DNA of 45,504 nt from Alcaligenaceae bacterium (lineage in GTDB: Bacteria > Pseudomonadota > Gammaproteobacteria > Burkholderiales > Burkholderiaceae_B). This document shows positions 26,331 through 34,216 of the stretch, piece by piece; the first letter of the stretch is position 1, and each line of letters starts with the position of its first letter. The position numbers and the translations under genes were made by a program. The notes below the pieces were generated by a model. That model did not search any database. It was not told where the DNA came from and saw only the letters and a program-made list of their open reading frames with translations. The stretch lies in assembly GCA_012727555.1 (NCBI GenBank), contig JAAYGT010000135.1:1-45504 (forward strand), in the 5' to 3' direction.

Positions 26331-26858
26331 TCAGTAGCCGTCCGGATAACGGGCCTTGATCACGCTATCGAATGCCTGTTCTGCCGAAATCCCTTTGCGC
26401 ATTTGGGCACTGATTTCAGCGGCATGCACATGAATGTCTTCAGGTAATGTGTCGCGGTTGGCCTTGTAGTAAGCATATTTTTCTTGCTCAATGACATCAA
26501 TCGCCGGCGCAGCCGCTTTTGCTGCACGGGGCCGAGGCGTTCCAGCCCGTGCCCGACTGGTGGTGCGTGTGGTCAGCCCGGCAGCAGCCTGTTGTATTGC
26601 CGATAATGCGAACACCGGCGACATTTCATCACCAACATGGCCGTCTTCGTTAAGGCGTTGCAGCAGGTGATTCCCGTCGAAGCCCATCTTGCGGTCACGT
26701 GGGTTGATGACCTGATAGCTCGGGCCTGCGCCGCGTGAAACCATTTCAAATTGTACCCGGTCGCCGTAAGCCTGCATTTTTTCCAGAACCCCCTTCAGGA
26801 ATTCCGTGGAAAGTGAGTCCAGGTTTCCATCCCAGCGTTTGCTTCGTTTCGTGCTCAA
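26331..26858 (-). CDS. Unrecognised two-part protein with basic linker
   Basis: 175 residues. The only usable start is a TTG at 26858, with GGAAG about 10 bases upstream; no ATG precedes the conserved-looking region. I do not recognise the family. Residues 1 to about 92 form a compact mixed alpha/beta-like part (STEFLKGVLEKMQAYGDRVQ, then RKMGFDGNHLLQRLNEDGHV). Residues 93-120 are a basic Ala/Arg/Pro linker (TTRTTSRARAGTPRPRAAKA), and 121-175 a charged C-terminal part ending FDSVIKARYPDGY. The linker resembles nucleic-acid-binding tails, but that is a guess. No signal peptide or membrane helix is present. It shares orientation with the YkgJ-like gene upstream. Confidence 0.6.
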   Translation of the reverse strand: MSTKRSKRWDGNLDSLSTEFLKGVLEKMQAYGDRVQFEMVSRGAGPSYQVINPRDRKMGFDGNHLLQRLNEDGHVGDEMSPVFALSAIQQAAAGLTTRTTSRARAGTPRPRAAKAAAPAIDVIEQEKYAYYKANRDTLPEDIHVHAAEISAQMRKGISAEQAFDSVIKARYPDGY

Positions 26859-26957
26859 AATACGTAACTTCCAATGTGGTGACTGAAATTGAACAACCGG
26901 TTTGCCGTTTGCTCAGGGGGCAACATTGTAACCGGTTGATCCGGGTTGCGAGACTAT

Positions 26958-26975
26958 CCGCCTGGTCTCAGGCGG
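26958..26975 (-). terminator. Stem-loop after the YkgJ-like gene
   Basis: CCGCCTG (26958-26964) and CAGGCGG (26969-26975) form a 7-bp stem with a 4-base loop, 12 bases past the stop on the minus strand. No U tract follows, so termination is only likely, not certain. Confidence 0.45.
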
Positions 26976-26986
26976 TACTCCTGGCC

Positions 26987-27466
26987 TCAGGCGGCAATGT
27001 CAGTGTGTCGTGGCGGATTATTGAAGGGGTCAAGATCGTCGGGGTGAAGGTGTGGCAGCGGAGGGAGTCCGATCATTGAGCGTACACGCTGGCAATCCGG
27101 GTAAGGGGAGCCGTCTTCAAGCCAGGCGGGAAAGTCGCGGCAGGGTGAAGGTCTGTGCTCGTAAATGGCACAGTGAATACCAGGTTTGCCAAGTTCGCCG
27201 CGCAGGGCAATGCGGCGTTGCCCGCCCTGTTCGGTGCCTTTCATGCAACCTCGCAGGGGGCTGATTTGTGTCACTAGTTCTGGCGGGACAGTCCCTCCGG
27301 ATTCCCCTGCGATTTCGCCGCAATAGAATGAGACCCTGAAGTGTGCGCAACAGGCGCCGCAACTGATGCAGGGGTTATCGAAAAGCGTGTCGTTTGAAAC
27401 CGGGGTGCCGGGGGTGGCGGACAGCGTGTCCGTGATGCTGTGAACGATGGGTGGATCGATGTCCAT
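26987..27466 (-). CDS. YkgJ-family cysteine-cluster protein
   Basis: 159 residues from ATG 27466, chosen because AGGTG lies 7 bases upstream; the open frame reaches 27577 but gives an unlikely basic N-terminus. The defining cluster is CISCGACCAHFRVSFYCGE (CxxCxxCC plus a further Cys), followed by GCMKGTE, CAIYEHRPSPCRDFP and DCQRVR, which supply more cysteines. This pattern matches the zinc- or iron-chelating YkgJ/CxxCxxCC domain family. The biochemical role of the family is unknown; a metal-binding or redox role is inferred from the cysteines. A divergent promoter region of about 230 bases separates it from the ABC transporter operon. Confidence 0.85.
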   Translation of the reverse strand: MDIDPPIVHSITDTLSATPGTPVSNDTLFDNPCISCGACCAHFRVSFYCGEIAGESGGTVPPELVTQISPLRGCMKGTEQGGQRRIALRGELGKPGIHCAIYEHRPSPCRDFPAWLEDGSPYPDCQRVRSMIGLPPLPHLHPDDLDPFNNPPRHTDIAA

Positions 27467-27586
27467 GGATGGCACCTGAGTCGGGGCTGGCCCGCCCCGG
27501 GAAATTGGCCGGGCTGGAAATATACCGCATTTTTTAGCGGGAAATCCACGTCGGAAATGTGAGTTTTTTGTTTGCACCTATGGTAA

Positions 27587-27596
27587 TCCCTAGGGA
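27587..27596. promoter_or_regulatory. Palindrome upstream of the ABC operon promoter
   Basis: TCCCTAGGGA, a perfect 10-bp palindrome, lies just before the -35 box (27605). It may be a regulator site, but it is short and could be chance. Confidence 0.25.
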
Positions 27597-27604
27597 GTCC
27601 AGTG

Positions 27605-27632
27605 TTGTCTGTATGCAACTTTTCGATAGAAT
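27605..27632 (+). promoter_or_regulatory. Promoter of the peptide ABC transporter operon
   Basis: TTGTCT (27605-27610), a 16-bp spacer, and TAGAAT (27627-27632) form a good sigma-70 promoter. Transcription would start near 27639, with a leader of about 60 nt before the ATG at 27700. The start codon has AAGGA 5 bases upstream. Confidence 0.65.
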
Positions 27633-27699
27633 GCTGGTTTAGTCCGGGGTAAGCGTCACCCGTTTGCCGTTTCCGACATTCCACACAAAAAGGAATACC

Positions 27700-29325
27700 A
27701 TGACTCTGAAGCTCCGATCTTTGTCGGCTGTCGTTGCATTTGCCTTCATGGCGGCTCCTCTGGCGGCGGTTCATGCCAAAGAACTCAAAATAGCTCTCTC
27801 ATCCGAGCCTACATCGGCAGATCCCCACTACCATAAGCAGACTGCAAACGATGCGCTTTCCGCGCACGTTTTCGAATCGCTGATCAATCGCGACGCCGAT
27901 ATGAAGCTGATCCCGGGGCTGGCCATGTCCTGGAAGAATATCGATCCCCTCACCTGGCAGCTCGATCTGCGCAAGGGGGTCAAGTTCTCGAACGGCGAGC
28001 CGTTCACCTCGAAAGACGTCCTGTTCACCATTTGTCGCACCCTGAACAACAAGACCAACATCACGGCCTCTTACACGCAGGCCAGCAAGGCGTTCGCCGA
28101 TGTCCAGACCCCCGATGAACACACGGTCATCCTGAAAACAAAGCAGCCGTTCCCATTGCTGCCCGCCGAACTCGCCCGTCAGTTGCCGATTGTCTGGAAT
28201 GGCATTGTGCCTCACGATAAACTGGTGTTCGATCCTGATAATGGTTGTGGCGTCAAAGGCGAATGGCCCTCGAATACTGAATTCAATTCAGGCAAGAATG
28301 CCATTGGCACCGGGCCTTATTTAATGAAGTCTTACGTGCCCGGTACGGCCATTGAGCTGGCCCGCAACGACAGCTACTGGGGCGATAAACCCGAGTGGGA
28401 AACGGTGAAACTGTTGCCTGTGCCCAATGCGGGTGCCCGCATGACCGGCTTGCTGGCCGGTGACTACGATGTCATTGAAAACCCGGCGGCACGAGACCTG
28501 CCACGCCTGGAATCCAATCCCCAGTTCGGCTTCACCTCCAAGCCGTCCACACGCCTCATTTTTTTCCAGCTTGATGCCGGTCGCGCCGAAAGTCCGTTTG
28601 TCAAGGCACCCGATGGCAAGAATCCCTTGCAAGATGTCCGCGTTCGCAAGGCGCTGAACATGGCGGTTGATCGCAAGGCGATCTCCGAGCGCATCATGAC
28701 GGGTATGGCCACGCCTACAACCCAGTACATGCCTGCCGATATGTTTGGTGCCTTGCCTGAAGACCCCGTGGTCAAGTTCGATCCCGAAGGTGCCAAGAAA
28801 CTGCTTGCCGAAGCCGGTTATCCCAATGGTTTCGAGCTCACGATTTCCACAACCAACAACCGTTACATCAATGACAGCCAGGTGTCGCAGGCTGTGGCGC
28901 AGTACTTCAGCCGCATTGGTGTCAAAACCTCGGTCGATGCCATGCCGTCCTCGGTGTATTTTCCGAAGCGTGCAAAGCGTGAGTTCAGTGTAGCGATTGG
29001 TGGCTGGCCCTCTGAAACCGGTGAAGCTTCGGCATTGTTCAGTCTGTGGGTTGCCAGCACCGACCGCCCCAATGGCATCGGTACCAGCAACTACGGTGGT
29101 TATTCTGATCCCGGTTTCGACAAGGTTTTCCTTGAAGCCTTCACCACCGTTGACGACACCAAGCGCAAAGCCATGCTGCAGGAATCAACTCGTATCGCCC
29201 TTGACGGTGTGCCGCTCATTCCCCTGCATTTTGAAAGCACGATCTGGGCTTACAAGAAAGGTCTGACCTACGAAGGCCGTCGCGATCAGTACACCATCGC
29301 CATGTCGGTCAAGTCTGCCAAGTAA
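27700..29325 (+). CDS. Peptide-type ABC transporter solute-binding protein (SBP family 5)
   Basis: 541 residues from ATG 27700. The first 26 residues are a Sec signal peptide (MTLKLRSLSAVVAFAFMAAP, ending near AVHAKE). The mature protein has the cluster C (DppA/OppA-like) features: SSEPTSADPHYHKQTANDAL, GLAMSWKNIDPLTWQLDLRK, GVKFSNGEPFTSKDV, GTGPYLMKSY, and KALNMAVDRKAISERIM. Family members bind di- or oligopeptides, nickel, glutathione or opine-like compounds in the periplasm. The substrate is not readable from the sequence. It leads an operon with two permeases, two ATPases, a hydrolase and an M20 peptidase. A hairpin downstream (29350-29378) probably raises its level relative to the permeases. 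Confidence 0.93.
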   Translation: MTLKLRSLSAVVAFAFMAAPLAAVHAKELKIALSSEPTSADPHYHKQTANDALSAHVFESLINRDADMKLIPGLAMSWKNIDPLTWQLDLRKGVKFSNGEPFTSKDVLFTICRTLNNKTNITASYTQASKAFADVQTPDEHTVILKTKQPFPLLPAELARQLPIVWNGIVPHDKLVFDPDNGCGVKGEWPSNTEFNSGKNAIGTGPYLMKSYVPGTAIELARNDSYWGDKPEWETVKLLPVPNAGARMTGLLAGDYDVIENPAARDLPRLESNPQFGFTSKPSTRLIFFQLDAGRAESPFVKAPDGKNPLQDVRVRKALNMAVDRKAISERIMTGMATPTTQYMPADMFGALPEDPVVKFDPEGAKKLLAEAGYPNGFELTISTTNNRYINDSQVSQAVAQYFSRIGVKTSVDAMPSSVYFPKRAKREFSVAIGGWPSETGEASALFSLWVASTDRPNGIGTSNYGGYSDPGFDKVFLEAFTTVDDTKRKAMLQESTRIALDGVPLIPLHFESTIWAYKKGLTYEGRRDQYTIAMSVKSAK

Positions 29326-29349
29326 ACTGCGGTCTTGTACCTCCGTCTC

Positions 29350-29378
29350 GGCATCCGGTACTTAATGTGCCGGATGCC
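29350..29378 (+). other. Intra-operon hairpin after the binding-protein gene
   Basis: GGCATCCGGTAC (29350-29361) pairs with GTGCCGGATGCC (29367-29378) over 12 bp with one G-U pair and a TTAAT loop. No T tract follows. Such hairpins after binding-protein genes protect the upstream mRNA or partly stop transcription, giving more binding protein than permease. Confidence 0.65.
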
Positions 29379-29409
29379 TTCCCGTTCTCATTTCCGTGGG
29401 TAACTTCCT

Positions 29410-30387
29410 GTGATCTGGTTTGTTGCGCGACGAATCACGCAAAGTGTATTCGTTATGCTTGCTGTATCGCTGGTGGTCTTTCTGGCTGTGTATGCCGTCG
29501 GAGACCCCATCGAACTTCTGATCAGCCCCGAAGCGACAGACTCCGAGCGCGATGAGCTCATCGCGCGTCTGGGTCTCGACCTGCCTTTGTGGCAGCAATA
29601 CGGTGTTTTCCTTGGTAACGCCCTGCAAGGTGATCTCGGAAATTCGTTCGTGTTCGGCATGCCCGCCATCGAGCTGATTGTTCAGCGTATTCCTGCCACC
29701 CTTGAGCTGGTCATTGTTGCAATCGGCCTGACATGTCTCATCGGTATCCCTCTGGGCTTGCTTGCCGGGCAGCACCATGATCGTACCTTGGGTCAAACAA
29801 TTCTTGGTGGCTCCGTACTCGGTTTTTCGCTGCCCAGTTTCTGGTTGGGTATGGTGCTGATCCTGTTTTTTTCGGTGTGGTTCGGCTGGTTGCCCGCTTC
29901 GGGGCGTGGTCCGGTCGCCGAATTCCTCGGAATCAGTTCTTCGTTGTTCACTGCCAAAGGCTGGGCACACGTCATTCTGCCAGCCACCAACCTTGCCGTT
30001 GCCAACATTGCGCTTGTTCTGCGGCTGACGGCATCGGGTGTGGTCGAAGCCAAGAGCCAGGATTACGTGAAGTTTGCCCGTGCCAAAGGGGTGGCTCCAC
30101 AACGTATCATGTACCGGCACATTTTGCGCAATATCTTGATCCCGGTTGTCACCGTGATTGGCATGGAGTTCGGTTCCCTGATTGCCTACTCCACGGTGAC
30201 TGAAACCGTGTTCGCCTGGCCAGGCATGGGCAAGCTGCTCATCGACAGTGTCTACCGTCTTGATCGTCCTGTTGTTGTTGCCTACGTCATGCTTGTGACG
30301 CTGATTTTTGTCGTGATCAACCTGGTGGTGGATATTCTCTACGCTTTTCTCGATCCGCGCGTGCAACTCGTCGAGGCTCAAAAATGA
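29410..30387 (+). CDS. ABC transporter permease, DppB type
   Basis: 325 residues from a GTG at 29410. It starts MIWFVARRITQSVFVMLAVS, the N-terminal helix and RRI motif of DppB/OppB permeases. A periplasmic loop with the family LGLDLPLWQQYGVFLGNALQ and GDLGNSF precedes the remaining helices. The EAA loop contacting the ATPases is KFARAKGVAPQRIMYRHILR (about 218-237), and the C-terminus is ILYAFLDPRVQL. It forms the membrane channel with the next gene's product. It overlaps that gene by ATGA (30384-30387). Confidence 0.95.
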   Translation: MIWFVARRITQSVFVMLAVSLVVFLAVYAVGDPIELLISPEATDSERDELIARLGLDLPLWQQYGVFLGNALQGDLGNSFVFGMPAIELIVQRIPATLELVIVAIGLTCLIGIPLGLLAGQHHDRTLGQTILGGSVLGFSLPSFWLGMVLILFFSVWFGWLPASGRGPVAEFLGISSSLFTAKGWAHVILPATNLAVANIALVLRLTASGVVEAKSQDYVKFARAKGVAPQRIMYRHILRNILIPVVTVIGMEFGSLIAYSTVTETVFAWPGMGKLLIDSVYRLDRPVVVAYVMLVTLIFVVINLVVDILYAFLDPRVQLVEAQK

Positions 30388-31307
30388 CGACCGAACATTC
30401 AACATCCACGGATAAGGGGTTGGCTGCACCCCTGGCGTCCACCCCCATGCGTCAGGCTTATCTGAAGCGTCTGGGCAGGAAGCCCTCGGCCAGGCGTTGT
30501 TTCATCTTGCTGGCCGTGCTGGTTCTGTTCGTGTTCATTGCGCCCTGGTTTGCACCCCAGAATCCTTACGACCTGAATTCCCTGGATCTCATGGATGGGC
30601 AGTTGCCGCCCTTGTCTCAGAGCATGGGCGGCATGACCTACTGGCTGGGTACCGATGACCAGGGGCGTGACATGCTGAGCGCCATTTTGTATGGCTTGCG
30701 CATCAGTCTGACCGTCGGCCTGGTGTCCGTCGTGCTGTCTGCCCTGATCGGAAGTTTTGCCGGTTTGCTGGCCGCCTATTCGGGGCGCTGGATCGATTCC
30801 CTGCTCATGCGCTTGGTCGATTTCATTCTTGGTTTTCCCACGATTCTGGTTGCCCTGGTCATGCTGTCGATCATGGGCAGGGGTATCGACAAGGTCATTA
30901 TTGCGTTGGTGGTGGTCCAGTGGGCGCATTACGCACGTCTCATGCGGGGGCGTGCCTTGCAAGAACGTCGCAAGGAATACATTGAAGCTGCGCAGAACCT
31001 GGGTTTTTCGTACTGGCGTATTCTGTTTGTGCATCTTTTCCCCAACAGCGTGGGGCCTGTCATGGTTTTCGGTACTGTTCAGATCGCATCGGCCATCATG
31101 CTTGAAGCCACGCTTTCCTTCTTTGGCGTTGGAACGCCCGTGACGGAACCGTCGCTGGGGTTGCTGATTGCCAACGGTTTTCAGTATTTGCTGTCGGGCG
31201 ACTACTGGATCAGTATGTTTCCAGGCATTGCATTGCTCTTGCTGATCGTTGCCATCAACGTTCTGGGCGATCGTCTGCGACTCAGCATGGATTCACGAAG
31301 CGTATGA
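30384..31307 (+). CDS. ABC transporter permease, DppC type
   Basis: 307 residues. The cytoplasmic N-terminus, here longer and Thr/Ser-rich, precedes a first helix; next comes the DppC/OppC loop with FAPQNPYDLNSLDLMDGQLP and YWLGTDDQGRDMLSAILYGL. The EAA loop is EYIEAAQNLGFSYWRILFVH, and the C-terminal helices end with GDRLRLSMDSRS. Together with the DppB-type subunit it forms the transmembrane pore. Start and stop both overlap neighbours by ATGA (30384-30387 and 31304-31307), so translation is coupled along the operon. Confidence 0.95.
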   Translation: MTTEHSTSTDKGLAAPLASTPMRQAYLKRLGRKPSARRCFILLAVLVLFVFIAPWFAPQNPYDLNSLDLMDGQLPPLSQSMGGMTYWLGTDDQGRDMLSAILYGLRISLTVGLVSVVLSALIGSFAGLLAAYSGRWIDSLLMRLVDFILGFPTILVALVMLSIMGRGIDKVIIALVVVQWAHYARLMRGRALQERRKEYIEAAQNLGFSYWRILFVHLFPNSVGPVMVFGTVQIASAIMLEATLSFFGVGTPVTEPSLGLLIANGFQYLLSGDYWISMFPGIALLLLIVAINVLGDRLRLSMDSRSV

Positions 31308-32287
31308 GCGATATCATTCTTGAGGTCCGTGATCTGGTCACGGCATTCCATACACCTGAAGGGGCATGGCCTGCAGTCGACGGGGTCAGCCTGCAGGTCC
31401 GGCGTGGTGAAATTCTGGGGCTGGTCGGTGAGTCCGGCTCAGGCAAGTCCGTGACCGGTTTCTCGCTCATGGGGCTCATTGACCCCCCGGGTGAGCTGGT
31501 CAGTGGCAGCATACGCTTTAACGGCAATGAACTCATGGGATCGACCGAAGATCAGTGGCGTACCTTGCGGGGCAACCGTATTGCCATGATCTTCCAGGAT
31601 CCTCTGATGACCCTGAATCCGGTATTGCGTGTCGGTGAACAGATGGCCGAAGCCATCCTGAGTCATGAGGCTGTCCCGGCCGCACAGGTTCGTCAGCGTT
31701 GTGTGCAGGCATTGTCCGAGGTGGGCATACCTTCGCCTGAAACCCGGCTCGATAACTACCCCCATGAATTTTCCGGGGGCATGCGTCAGCGGGTGGCCAT
31801 TGCCATCGCCATGCTGAACAAGCCTGATCTGATCATTGCCGATGAGCCTACCACGGCCCTCGATGTCACTATTCAGGGGCAAATTCTCAGTCAGGTGCAG
31901 CGATTGTGTCGTGATCACAATACGGCCCTGATCTGGATCACACACGATCTGGGTGTTGTGGCCGAATTGGCCGATCGTGTGGCTGTCATGTATGCCGGTC
32001 GCATTGTTGAGCAAGGCACCATCGATCAGGTCATGGATCAACCCATGCATCCGTACACCCGGGGGCTATTGCAATCCATGCCAGGTAACAGTATTCCGGG
32101 AACACGCCTGCAGCAGATCGATGGCATGGCGCCGCCGCTGTCTGCGCGGCCCAGAGGCTGTGCTTTCCGTCCTCGTTGCACGCGTGCTACCGACCGTTGT
32201 TCCCGGGAAGCACCGCCTATCGAACAGCAGGGTGATCGCACCTGGCGGTGCTTTGTTCCGTTTGTTTCCCAGGGCGCAGCATCATGA
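31304..32287 (+). CDS. ABC transporter ATPase, DppD type
   Basis: 327 residues. Walker A is GESGSGKS, the Q loop IFQDPLMTLNP, the signature FSGGMRQRVAIAIAM, Walker B LIIADEPTTALDV, and the switch histidine lies in ITHDLGV. The C-terminal oligopeptide/dipeptide extension has HPYTRGLL followed by a cysteine-containing segment (GCAFRPRCTRATDRCSR), which in related transporters can hold an iron-sulfur cluster. It powers import as a heterodimer with the next ATPase. The gene start overlaps the DppC-type permease, and the stop overlaps the next ATPase start as ATGA (32284-32287). Confidence 0.97.
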   Translation: MSDIILEVRDLVTAFHTPEGAWPAVDGVSLQVRRGEILGLVGESGSGKSVTGFSLMGLIDPPGELVSGSIRFNGNELMGSTEDQWRTLRGNRIAMIFQDPLMTLNPVLRVGEQMAEAILSHEAVPAAQVRQRCVQALSEVGIPSPETRLDNYPHEFSGGMRQRVAIAIAMLNKPDLIIADEPTTALDVTIQGQILSQVQRLCRDHNTALIWITHDLGVVAELADRVAVMYAGRIVEQGTIDQVMDQPMHPYTRGLLQSMPGNSIPGTRLQQIDGMAPPLSARPRGCAFRPRCTRATDRCSREAPPIEQQGDRTWRCFVPFVSQGAAS

Positions 32288-33291
32288 CACTCACTTCCCC
32301 GATTCTTGAACTTCAGTCGGTTCACAAAAGATTTTCCTCGGGCCCCGACTTTTTTCAGCGTGTGGCCGGTGTGTTCGGTCAACCTGCCAAACCCCGTGTC
32401 GTGCATGCAGTCAATGGTGTTGATCTTGCCGTTGATGCAGGTGAGGTTGTTGGCCTGGTGGGTGAGTCCGGTTGCGGTAAATCCACGCTGGGCCGCGTGG
32501 CCGCAGGCCTGCTGCCTGCTACGCAGGGCAGTGTGCGTTATCTTGGCACCGATGTCAGCACATTGGCGGTACGTGATCATCTTGCCTATATTCTCGGGGT
32601 TCAGATGATCTTTCAGGATCCCCAGGCTTCATTGAATCCGCGTCAGCGTCTGTACCAGATTCTGCAAGAGGCGTTGGTGGCACACAAGCTGGCACCTGCT
32701 CACGAACTTTCCGCACGAGTTGATCAGGCTTTGTTGTCCGTAGGCCTTGACCCGTCATACCGCACAAGGTATCCCCACCAGATTTCCGGGGGCCAGCGTC
32801 AGCGCATCGGCATTGCGCGTGCGCTGATGGTGAATCCACGGTTTCTGGTGTGTGATGAACCGGTTGCCGCACTTGATGTCTCCATTCAGGCCCAGGTGAT
32901 CAACCTTTTCCTCGACCTGCGTGAAAAATTCGGGTTTTCCTACCTGTTCATCAGCCATGATCTGGGGGTGGTTCGTCACATTGCCGACCGCGTTGCCATC
33001 ATGTACCTCGGACGCATTGTCGAGCAGGCGCCGGCTGCCGAGATTTTCTCGCGCGCCAATCACCCTTATACCCAGGCCCTGATCAACGAAGTTCCTGATT
33101 TGCAGCGTCGCGGGCGCCAGTTCACAGTGATCAAGGGTGAAATTCCTTCGCCACTGGCGCCACCCTCCGGGTGCACGTTTCATCCCCGCTGCCCGCACGC
33201 CAAGGCCGTCTGCAAGGAAAAATCCCCAATGCTCAGGGAAGTCGCACCCGGTCATGTTTCGGCGTGTCATCTGAACGAGGTTTCTGCATGA
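32284..33291 (+). CDS. ABC transporter ATPase, DppF type
   Basis: 335 residues from ATG 32284, which overlaps the DppD stop; the frame is open 36 bases further up but within the upstream gene. Walker A is GESGCGKS, the Q loop [15 protein letters not shown], the signature [15 protein letters not shown], Walker [13 protein letters not shown], and the H loop [11 protein letters not shown]. The C-terminal peptide-transporter extension has [15 protein letters not shown] and [14 protein letters not shown]. The opening [20 protein letters not shown] is the DppF-like linker before the ATPase core. The stop overlaps the hydrolase start by ATGA (33288-33291). Confidence 0.97.
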   Translation: MTLTSPILELQSVHKRFSSGPDFFQRVAGVFGQPAKPRVVHAVNGVDLAVDAGEVVGLVGESGCGKSTLGRVAAGLLPATQGSVRYLGTDVSTLAVRDHLAYILGVQMIFQDPQASLNPRQRLYQILQEALVAHKLAPAHELSARVDQALLSVGLDPSYRTRYPHQISGGQRQRIGIARALMVNPRFLVCDEPVAALDVSIQAQVINLFLDLREKFGFSYLFISHDLGVVRHIADRVAIMYLGRIVEQAPAAEIFSRANHPYTQALINEVPDLQRRGRQFTVIKGEIPSPLAPPSGCTFHPRCPHAKAVCKEKSPMLREVAPGHVSACHLNEVSA

Positions 33292-34202
33292 ACCATTCAA
33301 TGCCATTCATCACGGATCTTGAAACAGCACTGACATGCCACGGGCGTTTTTCGTTGAACTATCGTGATCCCCATGCGCCCGGAAAGCCGATCACGCTCAA
33401 CGGTTATCGGGCTGCCGGTGCCACTGAAAAATCGCCCGTTGTGATCGTGCAGCATGGCGTGTTGCGCAATGGTGATGAATACCGCGACTTCTGGGTCAAT
33501 GCGGCTGAGCTGCATGGTTTGCTGGTGGTTGCCCCAACCTTTGCCGAGGCTGACTGGCCTGATGTGCATGCCTACAATAACGGCAACCTTCAGTGTGAAG
33601 AACACCCTCAGGGGGTCACTGATCCCGAGGCTTCATCGTATGCCTGCGTGCAGCGTCTTGTGCGTCAGTTGGCAGCCAGCCGTGCCGTCGATGCCGATCA
33701 GATCTATTTCTTCGGCCATTCCGCCGGTAGCCAGTTCGTGCATCGATACCTGGCGCTGTGTGGCCCCTCGGGTTTCGCAGGGGTCGTTGCGGCCAATGCC
33801 GGTTGGTACACCCTGCCTGATCTGTCACTGCCCTTTCCTCAGGGGTGGGCGAAAACCCGTCTTTCGCTCAGTGATCTGGCGCGTATGTTCGATTATCCGC
33901 TTCATATTTTCGCTGGGTGCAACGATAACGATCCCCAGGCGCCGCATTTGCCCAATGAGCCGGCTGCCCGGCTTCAGGGACCCACGCGTTTTGACCGAGC
34001 CCACTATTTCCATGAGTACGCGCGTCGGCAGGCCGAGTCTCTGGGCGTGCCATACCGCTGGACACTGCACACGATTCCTGAAGTCGCTCACGACGGTCGT
34101 CTCATGTCGCATGTCGCAGCTGGTTACTGGTTCGGTGCCGGTATTCCCCAGGCCTCCGAATTACGCCGTCTGGCCCAGGGTTCGGCTTCCTTCACCGCTT
34201 GA
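33288..34202 (+). CDS. Alpha/beta hydrolase in the ABC operon
   Basis: 304 residues from ATG 33288. No signal peptide is seen, so it is probably cytoplasmic. The alpha/beta hydrolase fold is shown by the oxyanion region VVIVQHGVLRNGDEYRDFW (about 51-69), the nucleophile elbow FFGHSAGSQF with Ser145, a likely acid near CNDNDP (Asp213 or Asp215), and the catalytic histidine in IPEVAHDGRLM (His268). The pattern recalls polyhydroxybutyrate-depolymerase or dienelactone-hydrolase relatives, but I cannot name the substrate. Its start is coupled to the DppF-type gene and an M20 peptidase follows, which suggests it cleaves an ester or amide in the compound imported by the transporter. Confidence 0.85.
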   Translation: MNHSMPFITDLETALTCHGRFSLNYRDPHAPGKPITLNGYRAAGATEKSPVVIVQHGVLRNGDEYRDFWVNAAELHGLLVVAPTFAEADWPDVHAYNNGNLQCEEHPQGVTDPEASSYACVQRLVRQLAASRAVDADQIYFFGHSAGSQFVHRYLALCGPSGFAGVVAANAGWYTLPDLSLPFPQGWAKTRLSLSDLARMFDYPLHIFAGCNDNDPQAPHLPNEPAARLQGPTRFDRAHYFHEYARRQAESLGVPYRWTLHTIPEVAHDGRLMSHVAAGYWFGAGIPQASELRRLAQGSASFTA

Positions 34203-34216
34203 ACAGGTGCTTCCAA

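Noticed and set aside
29362-30429. 355-codon ORF opposite the DppB-type permease
   Set aside because: Rich in His, Gln and Asn in the way typical of antisense frames of membrane proteins; permease is the real gene.
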